From contig NW_006768805.1 in assembly GCF_000204055.1 (NCBI RefSeq), forward strand, positions 201,307-265,306: a DNA stretch of 64,000 nucleotides. The letters run 5' to 3'. Positions within the stretch are counted from its first letter, which is position 1. Every line of letters starts with the position of its first letter. Source of the DNA: Melampsora larici-populina 98AG31. Taxonomy: Eukaryota; Basidiomycota; Pucciniomycetes; Pucciniales; Melampsoraceae. Both the position numbers and the translations under genes were made by a program. The notes below the pieces were generated by a model. The model had not been told where the DNA came from. It was given only the letters and a program-made list of their open reading frames with translations, and searched no databases. Shown here in pieces: positions 32,650 through 43,621 of this stretch.

Positions 32650-34812
32650 TCAAGGAATGCATCGATGAGAACGATATCGCTTTTCGTTGGCCAATGTGTT
32701 AGCTTGAGTGCATGTGAAGCCTTGATTATAATGAGAATAAGTTGTCAGTATTGGATCAAACAGTGTATCAAAAAAACTCTTACCAATACACATCCATTTG
32801 GCAATCTATCTTTTGAAAATACTTTCGAATAGTTGTGATTGGACAAGATTGGCAAACCTTTTCGAATAGATCCTTTGAGTCCTTGAAAGATGTACAAAGA
32901 TGGCTACTTTTTCAATACTCTGATAGAAAGAATATTTATGTAGTCAGTTGATGGACTGAGATAAGAGCTTGAAGGAGGAACTTACTTTGTTTTATGTATG
33001 ACCAATATATTTCGATTGGGTTAAGCTTGCAATGGGATTTGGGAAGAAAGAGACAAACATGGCCAGCATCTTCTATGACAGTCTGAAGCAAGGACTTCTC
33101 ATTTGCAAAGTCAGATTGTAAGCTTAGGATCTTGGAAGCACAGCATGCTGGATTGTTGTCTTCAAAAGTAAATTGTATCACTTCTTCTCCATTTTGATAA
33201 GCTTCCTGTGCTTCTTTCTCGCGCCTCAATCAACCCTCGCGAGCGATTTGATTGCGCTTTGATCCTGACATTTGACAGTTGGCACACTGGAAGACTGGTT
33301 TTCGTTTTTGTTCCTTTGACCAAGTTACATACCAATCCCACAAGCCTCGCTCCACAAGAACACACCACACACCCTTAACCTTTCCAGCCATTGTTGCATG
33401 ATCTTGAGGGTAGACCATTGATTGGGGCAGGCCTCGAATCTCAGCTGGAATCCTAGGATTGTTGGTTGGTATGAATGTATTGCATAAAGGACGTTTCTAC
33501 CCCCCAGGAGCAAAGTTCATGTGTGAGACACAAAGCGCTGAAGGACCATAAGATGCATGCGCAGATGAGCAGTCAAAAACAAAGACTCCCTGTGATTTGG
33601 GAAAGAGGTAGTTGAAGATTGGAAGGGCTTGTGATTTGACCTGTTTGATGAGTTGAGCACAGTCCCACCATTTATCGCCATTGGCCCCAGGATAAGTTAC
33701 CACGGCGGCATTGCTAAACGTTGGTCAAAGGCGAAATCCAGCAGCTTGTTCATCTTTGGGTGTGATGACCAACCGGCCAGTGCTACTGGCTTCAACAATC
33801 CAGTCAGAGTCGTGAATGTGGCGTCCTTGGGACTTCTTTCGCAGCTCTGTTGTGTTATCGGTAAGCCAGGCAAGTCAGCAAACCTTTCAAGGTATTGCTG
33901 ACGGTATTGAACAACACCAGGACATTCATGCCTGTCATGATATAAGCCCTTGCTGTACTTGCGAGCTTGGAATCCTAAATGACGAAGCCATCGATAAGAG
34001 GTAACCACAGATATCTTCTTGGTATAACTGAGTTCAGGTAGAATTTGCATGGTCACATAGTTGGGGTGGTGAGAGCTGTTGATCGAAATTGGTTATTGTA
34101 TCAGTCTCAAAGGAAAAAAGCAACCATTGGATTCAAAGGAACCACTTACCTTGCCAGGCTTGTTAGCAATCGCCCAAGATTTAAGAGCATCAAAAACTCG
34201 CTTGTCCTGGAGAAGTGAGGCATGGGAATCATGAATGCCACGTTGGCTGATTTTGATCTCTTTGAACTTGATGAGGTGAAAGGCTTGATCGTGGATTGTC
34301 TTTGCTTGACTAACTCCAGTAGTGGCTTTAGGAAGTTTTGAATTCGAAAGATCGCGGCAAATAGATGAAGATGCCGTGAAAAACGAAGCGGTGACAGCAG
34401 GAGAAGGTGAACCATTCATTGTAAGCTCAAGTTGTCTGTTGTTGTATTCATGAAGATCACTGATGATTTGATTGATCTTTGGATCTTTCTGTATGTTTTT
34501 TGAAACATAATTGATGGCTGATTTTAACTCTTTGAAATATTCTTGAGCGCTGTTCTTGAATTTTGCAGGTTCTGAGAAAAAAGTCCGTGAATTGCAATAT
34601 TGATCAACACATTGGTCAATCCAAAGGTCCTGTGCTGCAGCGAGATCGGGGTCAAAAAGTCTTGGTGGATTGATCGAATCAGAAGGAGTGTCATCATTGG
34701 TAGAGATCTCAATTAAAGTCTCGTCATCTTCAAGGTCGTCAATAGTATCAGAATGAGTTGAGGCCGGTGGGGTAGGGGCTTTGGCTTTTGCTTGTTTCAT
34801 CCAGTTGGACAT
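32650..34812 (-). CDS. Tc1/mariner-type DDE transposase
   Basis: Multi-exon transposase of a family expanded in basidiomycetes. Start ATG is at 34812 (MSNWMKQAKAKAPTPP). The N-terminal ~220 residues are helical. Then a helix-turn-helix-like block (TSYRWLRHLGFQARKYSKGL, YHDRHECPGVVQYR, ~33900-34010), YPGANGDKWWDCAQL, the second catalytic Asp in VFVFDCSSAHAS (~33560-33600), KGVWCVLVERGLWDWY, a CANC and CCASK cluster, ILSLQSDF, and the final block DAGHVCLFLPKSHCKLNPIE with the catalytic Glu (~33000-33070). The C-terminus (SFKDSKDLFEKVCQSC, then EKRYRSHRCIP) ends at 32650-32652. Frame changes coincide with GT-AG introns where I checked (donor after YIKQ). Full integrity was not verified. Confidence 0.8.
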
Positions 34813-34950
34813 GCAGAAGTTATTCTTTCCAAGTGCTGCTTCTCTTTTTTTCTTGCAGATGAATCTGGTTTGTTTTGACTCTAGAGCAGGTTTACCCTTG
34901 GCGCTTCCAGGTTGAAATCAAGGCTTCTTGTATCCTTTCAAGAGCACTCC

Positions 34951-35162
34951 TCATTTTGTTTTTTGCTTTCCGAGACTGAGAGTAGATTCTGGTGGACACT
35001 TTTGAGTAAAGACAGGGTAAAAGATGTGTTTGACAAGTTCTTGATCAAGTTGTTCTTTGTCAGATGAGTCAGCATCTTTGTTTTGAGCATACAGATGCAT
35101 CTCTAAAGGATCTAAGTCGTCCCCCTTGGTTTCATAATTGATATCAATTGGAAGCCAATAAG
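34951..35162 (-). pseudogene. 3' part of second mariner ORF, cut by foldback element
   Basis: C-terminal portion (YWLPIDINYETKGDDLDPLE...LSLGKQKTK, TGA at ~34951) of an ORF whose N-terminal part lies at 42733-43273. Removing the foldback element 35163-42729 and one AAG joins SNHPPEP to YWLPID in frame. The protein is unrecognised. It may be an accessory protein of this mariner family or an extended N-terminal exon of the transposase, whose own ATG (34812) lies ~140 bases downstream. Confidence 0.6.
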
Positions 35163-35257
35163 CACAGCCCCCAATCACAAGTCACTGGCAGGCCAGTGCC
35201 TCCAACCGACCCTAGCAAGTTATGAGAAAGTTATGAGAAAGTTATGAAATGGATATC

Positions 35258-35473
35258 TGTTATGATCTCAGGATGCATGTAACAGTGATCTCAGGATGCA
35301 TGTAACAGGATGTGAAAGATCTGTAGGAGATGTCACAGGATTGGACTCCAACCTCTGTTGTACACGTCACGCTTGTATATCTTTTCCTTTCCTTCTCAAC
35401 CGACAATCTACATACAATACTAGAGAAGCCACTCCTCAATCCCCGTCGAGAGATCCGTGCCGTGGCCTTAACA
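35258..35473 (+). repeat. 5' LTR of chromovirus
   Basis: 216 bp, TGTTATG...TTAACA. It opens with a tandem duplication of TGATCTCAGGATGCATGTAA plus three bases (CAG; unit 23 bp). The sequence after it (TATTGTCGGTTCTAATCC) contains GGTTCTAATCC, similar to a tRNA B-box/T-arm, but in the sense orientation, so it is not an ordinary tRNA-complementary primer site. Confidence 0.93.
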
Positions 35474-35905
35474 TATTGTCGGTTCTAATCCTAACGGGCA
35501 TCGAGGATATCAGAAGATTAGAAACGAATTAAATTGATCAAAGTTAAAATTAGAAGATATCAGATTGAACCTTATCGATTCCCAAAGTCTCGATTTAGAA
35601 ACGAAGAGAAATAAAATTGAGACTCAAACTTAAAAGAAGACCAGATTTATTAAGATTAAAATTAGAATCAGAATCAGAATACTTTTGAATTGGATTGATT
35701 AGATTAAGTTAAACTGAGAAATTAGAAGACCGAACTCAACCTTAGAAGATTACCGAATCTTGACGATCACCACCAAATTCAACCAGCCACGTCTCCCACT
35801 TACAGAACCCCAGACGGTGACGATCAGGATACTGATTCCGAGGCTGAAACACCTTTCGTCGACGTTAACGCCGGTCTACCCGTCACAGAACTCACGGATA
35901 TCGAG

Positions 35906-36966
35906 ATGGAAGACATTCAACATCAGTTGAACGAACTCCAAGCGTCGTTAGCGAGTGAACGCGCCTTGCGTGAACAAGCCGAAGCTCGAGGTCGACAAGC
36001 GGAGGAGCGTTTAGCCGCTATTGAGGCTAATCGTCAGAACCCAAACCCCACTCCTTCGCCTACCATGGCTACTCCTCAACCAGCTACAATCCCAGCTGCC
36101 AAGGGTCCGAAAGTCTCCACCCCGGATAAGTTTAATGGTACCCCCGGTAGCCCAGCGGAGGTCTTTGCCAGTCAAGTCCAGCTGTATATGCTGGCACACC
36201 CGTCTTTATTCCCAGACGACAGAACTAAAGTCGTATTTGCTTTGTCATATCTTACTGGCACTGCGAGCGCGTGGTCCCAGCCCTTAATGACTGAATTACT
36301 CGACGAATCCACTGCTCATCTGGTCACGTTCGAGCGATTCGTGCGTAATTTCAAAGCCATGTATTTGGCACGGAAAAGAAAGCGAAGGCCGAGAAAGCTC
36401 TACGATCTCTGTCTCAGAAGACTACAGTAGCCGCGTATACTCATGAGTTCAACTTGTATGCTACGAATACCGGCTGGGAAGTGCCGACGTTGATCAGCCA
36501 GTACGAACAAGGTCTAAAGCGTGATATTAGAGTCGCTATGGTTCTAGTCCAGGACGAATTTACCACCATCGAGCAGATCTCTAACTTGGCTATTAAGTTG
36601 GACAACAAGCTACACGGTGTTGCCGACACTTCTACTTCATCATCAACTCCAGCTCGCAACCCAAACGCCATGGATATATCTTCATCCTATACTCGATTGA
36701 CTGAAGAAGAACGTACTCGCCGTTTACGCACGGGTTCTTGTTTTAAATGCAATGGGCAGGGTCATATTGCCAATGCTTGTCCTAATAATAGAGGTGGTGA
36801 TCGTCGAGGAAGAGGTAGAGGGGGTTATCAAGGAGGCTATCGTGCTAGAGTGGCTGAGTTAGAGATGAAAGTAGCTGAATTAAGTGGAAAGGAGAATGAG
36901 GCGAGAGATTTAGGAGAAAGTGCTAGTCGTAGTGATGCGTCAAAAAATGGAGGCGCTCAAGCCTGA
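35906..36966 (+). pseudogene. Gag of chromovirus, one-base frameshift
   Basis: ATG 35906 (MEDIQHQLNELQASLA): an N-terminal coiled coil rich in Glu/Arg/Ala (~1-45), a Pro-rich linker, then a capsid-like core (PDKFNGTPGSPAEVFASQVQ, FALSYLTGTASAW). The frame is lost at ~36363 (after AMYLA) and resumes one base later with EKKAKAEKALRSLSQKT, consistent with loss of one T from a T run. The second half has the zinc knuckle CFKCNGQGHIANAC (CX2CX4HX4C), an Arg/Gly-rich patch and a short C-terminal helix. The TGA at 36964 is 7 bases before the MITE. An in-frame extension upstream of the ATG is open but has no clear start. Confidence 0.9.
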
Positions 36967-36972
36967 AGGTAG

Positions 36973-37179
36973 CACTGCCAGCATAGATGCCTCGGGTTGA
37001 GAAATCCGAGGCATCATCGGAGGCAAATCCTCGGACAGACCTTGTCCGAGGTTTTTGCCCGAGGTATTTTTTTGCCCTGAGAATTACCTCGGATCAAAAC
37101 CTCGGGAAGCTTCTGTCCGAGGTTTTGCATCCGAGGATACCTCGGATTTTGTAATCCGAGGATAAATATGTTGGCGGTG
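36973..37179. mobile_element. 207-bp CACTG-ended MITE (copy 2)
   Basis: Close to identical to copy 1 (12256-12461). It starts CACTGCCAGCATAGATG and ends ATATGTTGGCGGTG, with TAG on both sides (36970-36972, 37180-37182). The interior is an array of CCTCGG/CCGAGG inverted words. It sits between gag and pol of the chromovirus and is the innermost level of the five-level nest. Confidence 0.92.
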
Positions 37180-37292
37180 TAGTGCCTAGCTTGAGCTTAG
37201 GGGGAATGGGAGATTCAATTAGTTTAGGTGCTAGTAATGTTGTAACTTGCAATAACAATGACCCAAGACTATTTTTATGAGTTTCACTTTCT

Positions 37293-40200
37293 TTGACCCA
37301 TAAACCCCGCGCCACACCATTCTTTAGACCATCAGCCCGACTCCTGATTGATTCAGGAGCCACTCACAATGTCCTGGGAGACACTTTTGCTCGAGAAGCG
37401 GACCTTCTACGCCACGGAGTAAGCACAACGAGGGAAATCACAGGTTTCAACGGCTCGAAGACTACTTCATCTCATGAAATCGACTTACTTATTGACTTTG
37501 ACAAATCACCGACGCATTTCATTATCACGAACCTCAAAAATACTTATGATGGCATACTCGGTATCCCATGGATCCGCGACAATAGCCACCGAATTGACTG
37601 GACAAGTGGTATCGTAACCACCACTGATATTTCTGCTGCCTCTACTTATGTAGAGTCGTTAAAACCGCCAACACCCTCTGTGGACCCCGCGATGGACCCT
37701 AGGAGGGAAGCTAGGAATTTTAGCGAGGGGATGTGCGCTTCAACGAGTGCATTAACATCCCCGCAGAGTGAGTCCTTTTTGTTAACCCATTCAAAATCAC
37801 ATTTAGAAAAGGATGGCAAGCTTGTTTCTTCCGGAATGATACAGCCCAATCGTACGACGCTTCCTGCCACACGCCACGACTTTGATTCTCACCTGGAAGG
37901 ACAAGACCAAGCCACAGAGGATTGTTTACACACTCAAGACCTTATTGTAGAAGCCTCTGTTCCACACGATACGACTGAAGGCATTGCGGCTGATACAGCC
38001 TCGTCGAGTCCGAAGAACAACCCTGGAAGCCCAAGAGAGGAGCCCACAGGGCACGCTAGGAACTGCGACGAGGGGGCGTGTACTTTTTTAAGCACACATA
38101 TGCCCCCGCAATGTGAGTTCGATCCCCATTCATTGAATTCCGCGCCCGAGACAGCTGGCAAGCCCTTTTGCCATTTGAATAACAGTGACCATTACAACAT
38201 CGACGCAGCGAATGCATCATGGTCAACATCAGCTAGATTCGCGGCTGACGAGAAGTCGAAGTTGGCCAAGCGGACAGTTGAGTAGATGGTCCCTACTGCC
38301 TACCATCGTTACCTTAACATGTTTAAGAAGTCGAAGGCGCAGTGTTTACCTCCTCGACGTAAATACGATTTTAAGATTGAGCTGATTGAAGGTGCACAAC
38401 CGCAAGCCAGTCGGATTATTCCATTATCCCCAGCAGAGAATGCTGCGCTGGATGAAATGATCAATACTGGACTGGCTAATGGAACAATCCGTAGGACTAC
38501 ATCGCCTTGGGCCGCGCCGGTCTTATTCACTGGAAAGAAAGACGGGAATTTGAGGCCTTGTTTTGATTATCGAAAGCTCAATGCGGTAACTGTCAAGAAC
38601 CGCTACCCTCTTCCATTGACGATGGACCTCATTGACAGTCTACTGGATGCCGACGAGTTTACCAAATTAGACATGCGGAACGCTTACGGTAATCTACGAG
38701 TGTTTGAAGGCTGCGAAGACATACTTGCTTTCATATGCCGAGCGGGTCAATTTGCTCCCTTAACCATGCCCTTTGGACCAACTGGCGCCCCGGGTTTTTT
38801 CCAATACTTCATGCAAGATATCCTGCTGAAACACATTGGTAAAGATGCTGCAGCCTTCTTAGATGATATCATGATCTACACCAAGAAGGGTATTCAGCAC
38901 AAAACAGCGGTACTGGAGATATTATACATTCTAGAAAAGCATCAATTGTGGCTGAAACCAGAGAAATGTGAATTCTCTAAGTCTGAAGTTGAATATTTGG
39001 GACTTGTCATTTCTCACAACAAGGTTAGAATGGATCCTACCAAGGTTAAAGCTGTGACTGAATGGCCAGCCCCTAGAACCGTGAACGAACTTCAGAGATT
39101 CATTGGATTCGCTAATTTCTATCAACGCTTCATCAGTCATTTTTTGCAAACTACTCGACCTTTACATAATCTGACAAAGAACAACACACCGTATATATGG
39201 GATGAACAATGTAATGAAGCGTTTGAGGGATTGAAGGCGGCGTTCACATCAGCGCCAATCCTGAAAATTGCCGACCCTTACAAACAGTTCATGTTAGAAT
39301 GTGATTGCTCAGATTTCGCCTTGGGGGCAGTCTTGTCGCAATACTCCGAGGACGACGGGCAAATTCATCCGGTGGCCTATCTATCTCGATCATTAGTGCA
39401 AGCAGAGCGCAACTATGAAATTTTCGATAAAGAGCTACTTGCCATCGTCGCGGCTTTCAAGGAATGGCGTCATTACTTGGAGGGGAACCCCCATCGACTA
39501 GAAGTGATTGTTTACACTGACCACCGCAACCTGGAAACTTTCATGACGACGAAACAATTGACTAGACGTCAGGCACGGTGGGCGGAAACTTTGGGGTGTT
39601 TTGATTTTCAAATCAAGTTCAGGCCTGGGAGACATGCAGCCAAACCGGATGCACTCTCTAGACGACCTGATTTAGAACCTAGTCAAAATGACAAGCTCAC
39701 TTTCGGCCAATTATTGAAACCTGACAACATTAGACCAGACACATTCACGGAGATTTCAACATTAGAATCATTTTTCAAGAATGAAGATGTAAACCTTGAA
39801 AACTCTGATTACTGGTTTGAAGTCGACGTTTTAGGGGTGTCTGAAGCTGAATTGGGGGAGTGTGATTCATCAATCGACAGCAGTGATACCATCGAGCCAC
39901 AGGTTAGCATATTGAATGACAATGACCTAATATCAATGATCCGCACAGCCACGCACAACGACGAACAACTACGCGAGATTATGACGGCAACAGAGCATCC
40001 AATCTCTTCGAAGATGCGACAAGCGGTGTCAGGATACGCTATCAAGGACGGTATACTGTATAATCATGGTTGAATCGAGGTCCCAGACGTAGACGACATA
40101 AAATTTCAAATTCTAAGGAGTAGACATGATAGCTTACTAGCAGGTCATCCCGGTAGGAATAAGACACTCAACTTAGTGCGAAGAAGTTTCATTTGGCCAT

Positions 40201-41405
40201 CTCAGAAGGCGTATGTCAATAGATATGTTGACGGTTGTTTGTCATGCTTACGAAGCAAAACAAGTAACCAGAAGCCGTTCGGATCACTGGAACCTCTTCC
40301 GATACCGACTGGACCTTGGGTAGATATTAGCTACGATCTCATTACGAAATTACCGAAATCAAACGGCAAAGATAGTATACTGACCGTAGTAGACAGACTG
40401 ACGAAGATGGGGCATTTTATACCATGCAACGAGTCAATGTCAGCGGAGGATCTGGCCGATTTAATGGTAAAATTCGTGTGGAGATTACATGGAACTCCAA
40501 AGACGATCACGTCGGACCGGGGGAGTATTTTTATATCTCAAATCACCAAAGAACTCGATAAGAGATTGGGTATTCGCTTACATCCATCCACAGCTTATCA
40601 TCCTCGCACAGATGGCCAATCGGAAATCGTCAATAAGGCAGTGGAACAGTACCTACGCCATTTTATCAACTATCGTCAAGACAACTGGGAGGAGTTGCTG
40701 CCAATTGCCGAATTCTCATATAACAACAAGGACCATGCTTCAACTGGGGTATCGCCATTTAAGGCTAATTACGGGTATATTCCGAATTTCGGTGGAGTAC
40801 CACTTGGGGAGCAATGTGTCCCTAGTGTAGAAGAGAGGCTGAAGCTATTAGCTGAAGTGCAGACAGAACTAACCGAAAGTTTACATTTAGCACAGGAGGA
40901 AATGAAGATACAATTCGACAAGGGAGTTAGATCAACACCAGATTGGAAAGTGGGTGATCAGGTGTGGCTCAACAGCAAGAATTTATCAACGACAAGACCC
41001 AGCCACCAAATGGATTTCAAATGGATGGGTCCTTTCAACATTATTGAAAAAATTTCACAATCTGCGTATAAACTGACTTTGCCTGCTTCTATGAGGGGTG
41101 TTCACCCGGTGTTTCATGTATCTTTACTTAGGAAACACGAACCTGACACAATCCAGCAACGTCAACAGGAGGAACCAAAAGCTATCATCATTGATCACGA
41201 GGATGAATGGGAGGTATCAGAAATTTTAGACTGTCGAAAGAAATTTAATAAAAAGGAATACTTAGTCAGCTGGAAAGGATTTGGCATGGAACATAACTCA
41301 TGGGAACCGGAAGTCAACCTCAAGAATAGTAATGATTTATTAAATGAATTTAAGATGAAATTTCCAAATGCGGTCAAGAATTATAAAAGGACACAGAGTA
41401 AGTGA
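37293..41405 (+). pseudogene. Pol (PR-RT-RNase H-IN-chromodomain) with two in-frame stops
   Basis: One frame of ~1370 codons interrupted by TAG (38283-38285, after KLAKRTVE) and TGA (40071-40073, after ILYNHG). Protease: LLIDSGATHNVLG near residue 20 and GILGIPWIRD. RT: CFDYRKLNAVTVKNRYPLP, LTMPFGPTGAPGFFQ and the catalytic box FLDDIMIY (near 522). RNase H: DCSDFALGAVLSQ, YTDHRNLETF, KPDALSRRPD. Integrase: zinc finger with HDSLLAGHPG and CLSCLRSK, then Asp (YDLITKLP), Asp (SDRGSIF) and Glu (GQSEIVNKA). The chromodomain at ~1300-1355 reads EWEVSEILDCRKKFNKKEYL with VSWKGFGMEHNSWEPE. Both stops could be single-base changes. The start is not defined; the first ATG is not obvious. Confidence 0.93.
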
Positions 41406-41499
41406 GAGGGCAAGCTTTTTCCCACAGGGTTTTTTAATGCTGCCCGTGGAAAGAATGCAGAACTCGCAAGAGGGGGTTTGGGCATAAAAAGGGGGATAA

Positions 41500-41715
41500 T
41501 GTTATGATCTCAGGATGCATGTAACAGTGATCTCAGGATGCATGTAACAGGATGTGAAAGATCTGTAGGAGATGTCACAGGATTGGACTCCAACCTCTGT
41601 TGTACACGTCACGCTTGTATATCTTTTCCTTTCCTTCTCAACCGACAATCTACATACAATATTAGAGAAGCCACTCCTCAATCCCCGTCGAGAGATCCGT
41701 GCCGTGGCCTTAACA
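41500..41715 (+). repeat. 3' LTR of chromovirus
   Basis: Differs from the 5' LTR at one of 216 positions and is followed by the TSD ATATC. Confidence 0.93.
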
Positions 41716-42732
41716 ATATCAAATGGATAACATCCATCAATTGAGAATTTTTTGAGGAGTGGTTGGGATACCACCAAAATTGAGATGATGTCATACAGCA
41801 TCATAAACCTGTACAGACCTGCTCCTGTATCTCCCCATCAAGAATATATAGTTTATTAACCTTTCTGACATCAATTGACTGAGTTATTGAGGTTTGAAAA
41901 AAAAATCACGGACAAAAAATACTATTTTTGTACTATACCTAAGAATTGATTCTGGAATATCTTCCGGATTTATGAATATACATACAAAAGAAAATTGATA
42001 ATCCTTTTGAAAATATGTTTCTCCACATTTTTGTCCCCTAAAGCCTTCCTGTATGGGCAGTATTTCTACATGTAATTCCTGAATGTGTCTGCAAGTTTGG
42101 TTTTCTGAAGTTCTTTGCCCCAAGACAAAATTTTGAGAGAACATATAGCCAAAATCATTCTGAATTTGATTGATATACATGTAGATGGTATTCGACAAAA
42201 ATTTCTGCCATAAACTTTGCCATATTCTGTCTAGAATCAAAGAATCAATGAAATTGTTGACTGCGCATGTACACACCACAATTACATATAGAAATACTGC
42301 CCATACAGGAAGGCTTTAGGGGACGAAAATGTGGAGAAACATATTTTCAAGAGGAATGTCAAATTTTTTGTGTATGTGTATTGATGAAGCTGGAAGATAT
42401 TCCAGAATCAATTCTTAGGTATAGTACAAAAATAGTATTTTTTGTCCGTGATTTTTTTTTCAAACCTCAATAACTCAGTCACTTTACGTGACAAAGGTTA
42501 ATAAACTATATATTCTTGGTGGGGAAATACAGGAGCAGGTTTGTACAGGTTTATGATGCTGTATGACATCATCTCAATTTTGGTGGTATGTCATATTTTG
42601 CTGGTAACTGACCCAAAACATCTTGATAGCAGATGGATGTTATGTTGAAAACAAATTGAAGTTTTGTTGAAAACATTTTGGAGACATCGGATGTACTGGC
42701 CTGCCAGTGACCAGTAGTTGGGGGCTGTGAAG

Positions 42733-43273
42733 GTTCTGGTGGATGATTAGAAAAGGACGGAGGTGGAGTCGGTGAAGAGCGATCATTTTCTGATTGTAAC
42801 TTATCAATGGTAAGAGTCTGAGATGAATCAAGAACGGAATCGATCATAAAAATCTGAGATGAATCAAGAACGGAATGAATTGTAAGAGTCGGAGATGAAT
42901 CAAGAACGGAATTGAGCGTCAGAGTCTGAGACGAATCAAGAACGGAATTGAGCGTAAGAGTTGGAGATGAATCAAGAACCGAATTGAGCGTAAGAGTCTG
43001 ATATGAATCAAGAACGGAATTGATAAGAGTCTGAGATGAATCAAAAACAGAACTGATAAGAGTCTGAGATGAATCAAAAACAGAACTCATAAGAGTCTGA
43101 GATGAAGAATCAAAAACGGAACTCATAAGAGTCTGAGATGAAGAATCAAAAACGGAACTCATAAGAGTCTGAGATGAAGGATCAAGAACGGAACTGATAA
43201 GAGTCTGAGATGAAGAATCAGGAATCCTTGGTAAGAGTCGATGAATCAAAAACGGAAGAAGATTGTGATTCAA
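42733..43273 (-). pseudogene. Ser-rich repeat ORF of mariner element, 5' part
   Basis: Minus-strand ORF from ATG 43273. After ~20 residues it consists of about 12 tandem repeats of SSQTLxxSVxD-like units (9-12 residues), then KLQSENDRSSPTPPPSFSNH and the junction with the foldback element. The repeats are encoded by a 27-33 bp minisatellite (AAGAGTCTGAGATGAATCAA on the plus strand, ~42800-43230). The continuation is at 34951-35162. The protein is unrecognised; low-complexity Ser/Thr repeats may reflect replication slippage. Confidence 0.6.
42800..43230 (-). repeat. Coding minisatellite (27-33 bp units)
   Basis: Tandem array of 'aagagtctgagatgaatcaa(g/a)aac(g/a)gaa' units. Neighbouring copies differ by multiples of three bases, so the reading frame is kept. 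Units at the right end (43080-43200) are the most alike. Confidence 0.8.
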
Positions 43274-43621
43274 TTATAAGTTTGATTTCAGCACCGTTTT
43301 GCGTTAAATCAAGTGAGAAAGGGCTTTCTGATTGGTTTCCGGAAGAGGTTGGAGGGATTGCTGTAAGTTTGGTCATGCTTTGGGCGATCCTGTGGGCTTT
43401 CCACCGTTTTTTTGAGCACGTGATGCGTTGCTTTTCTCCGGCATCTTCAAGCTTGAGTTAAGGCCAATTTGGTGGGTTTTGAGCCTGTGAAGTGACATGA
43501 TTTGAGGTGGGGAAGGTCTTGAGCGGAAATCTTGGGTACAAAAAATACACCAGATATTGCTGGTCACAACTTTCCAAAATTTTGGACCAGGGCCGGCTCC
43601 GGGGCTGTTGCGGGTATTTCT
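43274..43621. other. Right subterminal region of mariner element
   Basis: Sequence between the second ORF's start and the right terminal inverted repeat. It presumably carries the promoter and transposase-binding sites. It has a GC-rich segment next to the terminal repeat (GGCCGGCTCCGGGGCTG) and no other gene. Confidence 0.5.

Larger units (their letters stand above)
35258..41715 (+). mobile_element. Ty3 chromovirus (LTR retrotransposon 2)
   Basis: Two 216-bp LTRs (35258-35473, 41500-41715) differ at one base (35420 C, 41662 T). A perfect TSD ATATC flanks it (35253-35257, 41716-41720), and the empty site can be read in element C at ~63037 (GTGGATATCAAGTGG). Order Gag-PR-RT-RNase H-IN with a C-terminal chromodomain makes it a chromovirus, a Ty3 clade that targets chromatin marks. 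The polypurine stretch AAAAAGGGGGATAA precedes the 3' LTR. Coding regions carry a -1 frameshift, two in-frame stops and a MITE insertion, so it is defective. Confidence 0.95.
35163..42729. mobile_element. CACAG-ended foldback element A, carrying a Ty3 element
   Basis: Ends CACAGCCCCCAATCAC (35163) and the complement of CACAGCCCCCAACTAC (ending 42729), flanked by AAG on both sides (35160-35162, 42730-42732). Just inside each end is the palindrome ACTGGCAGGCCAGT. Apart from the inserted Ty3 element the body (95 + ~1009 bp) is a long inverted repeat: 41750-42100 pairs with 42270-42620. It has no coding capacity. It belongs to the same family as elements B (58679-59759) and C (from 62945). CACAG ends with a 3-bp TSD suggest a non-autonomous CACTA relative. 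Element C gives the uninterrupted sequence at the Ty3 insertion site. Confidence 0.88.

Noticed and set aside
35474..35520. tRNA-like T-arm word GGTTCTAATCC after the chromovirus LTR
   Set aside because: Only one arm-like word, no cloverleaf, and wrong sense for a classical primer-binding site.
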